From positions 1 to 9,212 of the forward strand of contig JAVBKF010000231.1 of assembly GCA_031554215.1 (NCBI GenBank): 9,212 nt of DNA, read 5' to 3'. Origin of the DNA: JAVBKE01 sp031554215 (GTDB lineage Bacteria; Bacillota; Bacilli; JARBTR01). The stretch's first letter is position 1. The number at the start of each line of letters is the position of its first letter. This document shows, piece by piece, positions 5,464-9,212 of this stretch. The notes under the pieces were generated by a model that worked only from the letters and a program-made list of their open reading frames with translations, was not told the DNA's origin and searched no databases. Made by a program: the position numbers and the translations under genes.

Positions 5464-6480
5464 ATGCGGCCAACAATTAAAGACATCGCAAAGGTAGCAG
5501 GGGTATCACATACTACTGTGTCGCGGGCGTTAAATCATAGCCTTTCGATAAAAGAAGAAACGAAGGAAAAAATTTTTAAAGTAGCGAACCAATTAAATTA
5601 CGTGCCGAATTATAATGCCAGAAGTTTAGTTTTGAATAAATCGTATACGGTTGGGTTATTTTTCACTAGTATTGCTAATGGGACTTCTTCAAGTTTCTTG
5701 GCTGATGTGATCAAAGGGGTCAATGTTGCGATTGAAGAAAAGTTTAATTTGTATGTTCGCGGAATTGATGATTATCAGGATTATAAACTAATCAATCGGC
5801 AGCGTTTTGATGGCATTATCCTCTTGAGTCAGAGTGATGAGGATGATCAGTTTATTCAACATGTGTTAGACCAGAAAATTCCGCTAGTCGTTTTAAATAG
5901 AGAAATGAAGGATGATCGTTGCGTTATCAATATTCTATCGAATGATCGGGATGGTGTCTATGATGCCACCAAGTATTTATTTATGAATGGGCATAGGAAA
6001 ATTGCCTTTATCGAAGGGAAACAGGGGTTTAAATCGACGAAGGAAAGAAAAGAAGGTTTTCTGGATGCCTATATTGACCTTCATTTGAATGTGGAAAACC
6101 AGTATGTTGTTCAAGGTGCGAATACGATGCAAAGTGGGTATGAGGCAATGAAGGTTCTACTGACATTAGCCAATCGTCCGACTGCCGTTTTCTGCTCAAA
6201 TGACGATATGGCCATTGGTGCAATGAAGGCTGTTTTCTCAGAGGGTCTTAGTGTTCCATCTGATATTTCGATCATTGGATTTGATGATATTGGTGTCGCA
6301 CAATATACAACGCCCGCGCTCACGACGGTGAAAAGACCCATTGAAAAAATTAGTGAAAAGGGAACCGAACAGCTACTTGAAATAATGAATAATGAGCTAA
6401 CAAAACAAGTGAAGATTTTTCTCGGTACCCAACTGATTGAAAGGGATTCGGTCATTCAAATGAGGACGATTGATGTGTAA
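5464..6480 (+). CDS. LacI family transcriptional regulator, likely of hexuronate genes
   Basis: The 338-residue protein has the complete LacI plan. Residues 4-24 form the helix-turn-helix (TIKDIAKVAGVSHTTVSRAL), with His16 and Thr17 at the positions of LacI Tyr17/Gln18 that read the operator. The hinge helix has its minor-groove Leu55 in NARSLV. A periplasmic-binding-protein-like effector domain runs from about residue 61 (TVGLFF) to the end and includes the conserved SNDDMAIGAM and IGFDDIGVAQYTTPALTTV motifs. It would act as a dimer, or two dimers, on palindromic DNA with a central CpG, as found twice upstream of the neighbouring uxaC. This makes control of uronate catabolism likely, with a uronate or derivative as effector; both are inferences from position. 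ATG 5464 follows a strong GGAGGAGGG ribosome site. No copy of the palindrome is visible before this gene, so autoregulation by it is not evident. Confidence 0.93.
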   Translation: MRPTIKDIAKVAGVSHTTVSRALNHSLSIKEETKEKIFKVANQLNYVPNYNARSLVLNKSYTVGLFFTSIANGTSSSFLADVIKGVNVAIEEKFNLYVRGIDDYQDYKLINRQRFDGIILLSQSDEDDQFIQHVLDQKIPLVVLNREMKDDRCVINILSNDRDGVYDATKYLFMNGHRKIAFIEGKQGFKSTKERKEGFLDAYIDLHLNVENQYVVQGANTMQSGYEAMKVLLTLANRPTAVFCSNDDMAIGAMKAVFSEGLSVPSDISIIGFDDIGVAQYTTPALTTVKRPIEKISEKGTEQLLEIMNNELTKQVKIFLGTQLIERDSVIQMRTIDV

Positions 6481-6570
6481 TTCTCCGCGGAAAGAATGAT
6501 TTCTGTCGTTTCTTTAATCAAGATAACTCGTGTCGTTGTAGAGATGGTTTTTAGAAAATCAATCGTATGA

Positions 6571-6597
6571 AAACAATCTTTTTAGGTTGTTTTTTTA
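6571..6597 (+). terminator. Terminator of the LacI-type regulator gene
   Basis: AAACAATC (6571-6578) pairs with GGTTGTTT (6585-6592) through eight base pairs with one G-U pair and a six-base loop, followed by an uninterrupted T-run to 6597. It separates the regulator from the uxaC unit. Confidence 0.85.
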
Positions 6598-6656
6598 TTT
6601 ACTCAATCAGTAATCCAGATCTATTAATAATTCTCATACATTTTTCTAAATTATTA

Positions 6657-6685
6657 TTGCTTTTTTTACAATTATCATCTAATAT
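6657..6685 (+). promoter_or_regulatory. Probable uxaC promoter
   Basis: TTGCTT (6657-6662) and TAATAT (6680-6685) are spaced by 17 bases. Transcription would begin near 6692, immediately before the first palindromic operator (6697-6712), so a bound regulator would block clearance. The resulting leader is about 145 bases and contains both operators. The rest of the 356-base gene-free stretch 6481-6836 holds the regulator's terminator, an AT-rich segment and the operators. Confidence 0.6.
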
Positions 6686-6696
6686 GGAAGCGAACA

Positions 6697-6712
6697 ATGT
6701 TCACGTGAACAT
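6697..6712. promoter_or_regulatory. LacI-type operator, copy 1
   Basis: ATGTTCACGTGAACAT is a perfect 16-base palindrome with a central CpG, the design bound by LacI-family dimers. It starts about five bases past the predicted transcription start. Its centre is 87 bases from the centre of copy 2. Confidence 0.85.
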
Positions 6713-6721
6713 CAAGTTGTT

Positions 6722-6736
6722 GTTTGTGTTACAAAC
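6722..6736. repeat. Short inverted repeat between the operators
   Basis: GTTTGT and ACAAAC flank a three-base GTT centre, a perfect six-base inverted repeat. It is unlike the two operators and could be a second protein site or chance. Confidence 0.35.
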
Positions 6737-6782
6737 GACGATGGACTGCTTGTTTATCATGATTCGTTGCTTTGTAAGTGAA

Positions 6783-6800
6783 AATGTTCACGTGAACATT
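6783..6800. promoter_or_regulatory. LacI-type operator, copy 2
   Basis: AATGTTCACGTGAACATT is a perfect 18-base palindrome containing the identical 16-base core of copy 1. It ends 36 bases before the uxaC start codon, inside the predicted leader. Two identical sites 87 bases apart suggest DNA looping or a downstream roadblock. Confidence 0.85.
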
Positions 6801-6836
6801 CAGTCTTAAAAGTACAGTAAATGGTGGGTGGAACGG

Positions 6837-8258
6837 ATGAGTTTTATGACGGATGAATTCTTGTTGAAGGGCAAAATTGCTAATACGCTTTATCATGATT
6901 ATGCGAAACGGATGCCGATTATTGATTACCATTGTCATTTAGATGCCAAAGCGATTGCGGAAGATAAGCAATTTAGTAGTATCACAGAACTGTGGCTTGG
7001 TGCGGATCATTATAAATGGCGGTTGATGCGTTCGTATGGCATTGATGAAAGGTATATTACGGGAGATGGTGATGATAAAGTCAAGTTCCAAAAATGGGCT
7101 GAAGTGTTATCGCGTTCTATTGGAAACCCGATGTACCATTGGTCAGCATTAGAGCTAAAAGCATATTTTAATATCGATGAACAATTGACTGAATCGAACT
7201 GGGAAGAAATATATACGAAATGTAATCATGTACTTAGCAGTAGTGATTTCACTACACAACAAGTGGTCGCTACTTCAAATGTTGATTGGATATGTACGAC
7301 AGATGATCCAGTCGATTCATTGGCGTATCATCAAATGATTGCACGTCAGGATCGTTTCAAAACGTCGGTGACGCCGTCGTTTAGACCTGATAAAGCACTA
7401 GCGATTGCAGATCCTGCATTTTTGGATTACATAAAATTATTGGAACAATCAGTTGGTTTTCAAGTAAGCACATTTGAGGAAATGGTTCAGGCAATGCATA
7501 GCCGTATTCAGTATTTTCATGAAAATGGTTGCTTTATTTCTGATCATGGATTTGGACAGATTCCTTTTGAAATGGCGACCGAGCAGGCACTGGAAACGTT
7601 ATTTGCAAGGAGAATGTCAGGCGCTACTTTGTCTGACCAAGAAGTTAGCCAATATGAGACAGCGTTGTTTTTGGGGATGGCTAGAAAATATGCTGAGGTA
7701 GGCTGGGCGATGCAAATTCATTTCGGCGTTATTCGAAATAGCAACGAGCGAATGCTGAAAATGGTCGGCACTGATGCAGGGTTTGATATTATTGGTGACT
7801 GGAATTGTGCGCATCATTTGTCACAATTATTAAATGCATTAGAAGCAACAAATCAATTACCGAAAACGATTCTTTATAACTTGAATCCAGCAAGCAATGA
7901 AGTCGTTGCCACAATGATTGGCGCTTTTCAGCAAGCTGGCACACGGGGGAAAATCCAGTTTGGGACTGGCTGGTGGTTTAATGATCAAAAAGACGGCATG
8001 GAGAAGCAGATGAAGACACTAGCGAATTTAGGTTTGTTTAGCACGTTCGTTGGTATGCTGACTGATTCGCGGTCTTTTTTATCGTATACAAGACATGAAT
8101 ATTTTAGAAGAATTCTATGCAATTTAATCGGTAATTGGGCCGAACAGGGTGAGGTTGATGATGATATTGCTTTCCTAGGGAAAATGGTCGAAGATATCTG
8201 TTATCACAATGCGCATCAGTATTTTAACCTGAGTGATAGCCCGCTCCGAAAGAATTAA
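6837..8258 (+). CDS. uxaC: Glucuronate/galacturonate isomerase (uronate isomerase)
   Basis: UxaC converts D-glucuronate to D-fructuronate and D-galacturonate to D-tagaturonate (EC 5.3.1.12), the first cytoplasmic step of hexuronate breakdown. It belongs to the amidohydrolase superfamily. The product has the N-terminal IDYHCHLDAKAIAED motif (metal-binding His32 and His34), the STTD-like CTTDDPVD segment, QIHFGVIRN, the GTDAGFDIIGD region, LYNLNP, FGTGWWFNDQK, and the family's C-terminal signature MLTDSRSFLSYTRHEYFRRIL. At 473 residues it has the usual length. I choose ATG 6837 (MSFMTDEFLL), with GGTGGG eight bases upstream. GTG 6828 would add three residues, and ATG 6846 is another option. The gene follows two operators and no terminator is seen before the downstream symporter gene, so they are probably co-transcribed. 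No damage is visible. Confidence 0.96.
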   Translation: MSFMTDEFLLKGKIANTLYHDYAKRMPIIDYHCHLDAKAIAEDKQFSSITELWLGADHYKWRLMRSYGIDERYITGDGDDKVKFQKWAEVLSRSIGNPMYHWSALELKAYFNIDEQLTESNWEEIYTKCNHVLSSSDFTTQQVVATSNVDWICTTDDPVDSLAYHQMIARQDRFKTSVTPSFRPDKALAIADPAFLDYIKLLEQSVGFQVSTFEEMVQAMHSRIQYFHENGCFISDHGFGQIPFEMATEQALETLFARRMSGATLSDQEVSQYETALFLGMARKYAEVGWAMQIHFGVIRNSNERMLKMVGTDAGFDIIGDWNCAHHLSQLLNALEATNQLPKTILYNLNPASNEVVATMIGAFQQAGTRGKIQFGTGWWFNDQKDGMEKQMKTLANLGLFSTFVGMLTDSRSFLSYTRHEYFRRILCNLIGNWAEQGEVDDDIAFLGKMVEDICYHNAHQYFNLSDSPLRKN

Positions 8259-8310
8259 TTAGTTGAAATGTATTTTGAGAAATAATAGATGCATTTTATG
8301 CCAGACATTA

Positions 8311-8356
8311 GGAGGGGAGGCGTAAGGTGAGTTTGCAGGCTACTTGGCAAAACTAA
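8311..8356 (+). other. Nine-codon leader ORF with an unusually strong ribosome site
   Basis: GGAGGGGAGG (8311-8320) is the strongest ribosome site in the uxaC-symporter region. Six bases later GTG (8327) opens a frame of nine codons (first residues MSLQATW) closed by TAA 8354-8356. It is not in frame with the symporter, whose ATG lies 26 bases further on with its own weaker GAAGGA. It could be a leader peptide coupling translation, or the start of a gene deleted from this place. Confidence 0.45.
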
Positions 8357-8382
8357 AATACGAATCGAAAGAAGGAAATGGC

Positions 8383-9212
8383 ATGTCAACTGAAGATAAA
8401 AAGATTACTTTACCAAGAAGTATCGGTTACGGAATCACTGATATTATGGGCGGTGGAGCCTTCACAGTTATTGGCGTTTACTTATTGTTTTTCTTTACAA
8501 CTTATGGGGGACTCACGCCGATTGAGGCAGGTTCTATTATTGCAATTGCACGGATTGTCGATGCCGTTGTCAGTCTGAGTATTGGCAGTGTCACTGATGG
8601 TTTCTTTAAATATAAGCTCGGAAGAAAATTTGGCAGACGCCGGTTCTTTTTGTTAATTGGTTCACCATTAATGTTTACTTATACGTTACTTTGGATTTCA
8701 GATATGAACTATTTTTATTATCTTTTTACTTATTGAGCGTTTGAAATCGTAGCCGCGTTAGTACTGATTCCATGGGAAACACTCCCTTCGGAGATGACCA
8801 AGGATTTCAATGCAAGAACGAAATTATCTACAGCTAGAATGTTCTTTTCTAGCACAGGCGTGTTTCTTGCTACATTTATTCCTAGTTTAATCATTCGCTT
8901 CTTTGGCGAAGACAACGGTTCTACTTATTTTATCAATGGAATATTTTTCGCAATATTGTTTGCAGTTTGCATTTTCATTTCCTACAAGGTGACTTGGGAA
9001 CACAAATTGACACCAGAAGAGGAAGCAAAGTGGGCAGCTGCTTCAAATGAAAAGAAAACGTTTGGGGAGACGATGGCTGCGATTGGTCAAGTCATGAAAG
9101 ACTACCTTTCTACGCTGAAAATTAAGAGTTTCCGTAAGCATTTAGCGATTTATCTACTTTCATTTACTGGTAAAGATGTTTTTAACGCAGTATTTATCTA
9201 TTTCTGTGTATT
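8383..9212 (+). pseudogene. GPH family sugar:cation symporter, in-frame TGA, 3' end outside window
   Basis: This belongs to the glycoside-pentoside-hexuronide:cation symporter family, 12-helix membrane proteins that take up sugars or glycosides with Na+ or H+. Beside uxaC a hexuronate or hexuronide substrate is likely. ATG 8383 (MSTEDKKITL) has GAAGGA six bases upstream; TTG 8344 is in frame but has no ribosome site. Helices 1 and 2 occupy about residues 18-66. The KLGRKFGRRRFF loop between helices 2 and 3 is a family hallmark. After 117 codons TGA (8734-8736) interrupts helix 4 within YYLFTY-stop-AFEIVAAL. The same frame then runs open to the window end with typical sequence: IPWETLPSEMTKDFNARTKL, further helices and a charged central loop. 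A single change, for example from TTA, explains the stop. As written the transporter cannot be completed unless TGA is read through. Confidence 0.85.

Noticed and set aside
6567..6809. 80-codon plus-strand ORF between the regulator and uxaC
   Set aside because: It runs through the regulator's terminator, the uxaC promoter and both operators, has no ribosome site and no recognisable protein sequence.

Overview
The window looks like a chromosomal segment of a low-GC Gram-positive bacterium of the Bacillales/Listeriaceae kind. The evidence is strong AGGAGG-type ribosome sites, frequent GTG/TTG starts, and the gene set: a TepA-type ClpP-fold protease, a YqjE-like M20 peptidase, RNase Z with the Bacillus ligand pattern, YneF and a Prli42-like miniprotein. 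The species cannot be named from the sequence.

Layout. 1-360 is the 3' end of tepA. 361-850 has no long ORF but holds a 31-codon gene on the minus strand (595-690). It has its own promoter and terminator and its product looks like Prli42, the small membrane protein that docks the stressosome in Listeria. Its promoter is back to back with that of a PepT-like M20 peptidase (851-1954). After a strong terminator come rnz (2162-3076), the remains of an RlaP/YcgL-type nucleotidyltransferase (3091-3475), a metallo-beta-lactamase-fold hydrolase (3544-4512) and yneF (4593-4805). A structured intergenic stretch follows, then a small minus-strand gene (5002-5307) whose reading frame seems to have lost its stop. 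The last third is a hexuronate block: a LacI-family regulator (5464-6480), two copies of a perfect palindromic operator, uxaC for glucuronate/galacturonate isomerase (6837-8258), and a GPH-family sugar symporter (8383 to the window end).

Function. The hexuronate block probably forms one regulatory unit: the LacI protein is likely to bind the twin palindromes flanking the uxaC leader and control uptake and isomerisation of a uronic acid. The upstream part is housekeeping: tRNA 3' processing, peptide turnover and stress sensing.

The most unusual property is gene damage by single-base changes. The M20 peptidase has TAA as its fourth codon, the nucleotidyltransferase has an in-frame TGA at codon 9 plus an internal deletion, and the symporter has an in-frame TGA in its fourth membrane helix with intact family sequence on both sides. 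The minus-strand ORF at 5002-5307 has a built-in terminator, suggesting stop loss. Either the strain is losing genes, or some of these are sequence errors. No CRISPR array, tRNA, rRNA, insertion sequence or prophage gene was seen. The new-looking elements are the hidden miniprotein gene, the operator pair, and two structured intergenic stretches of unknown role.
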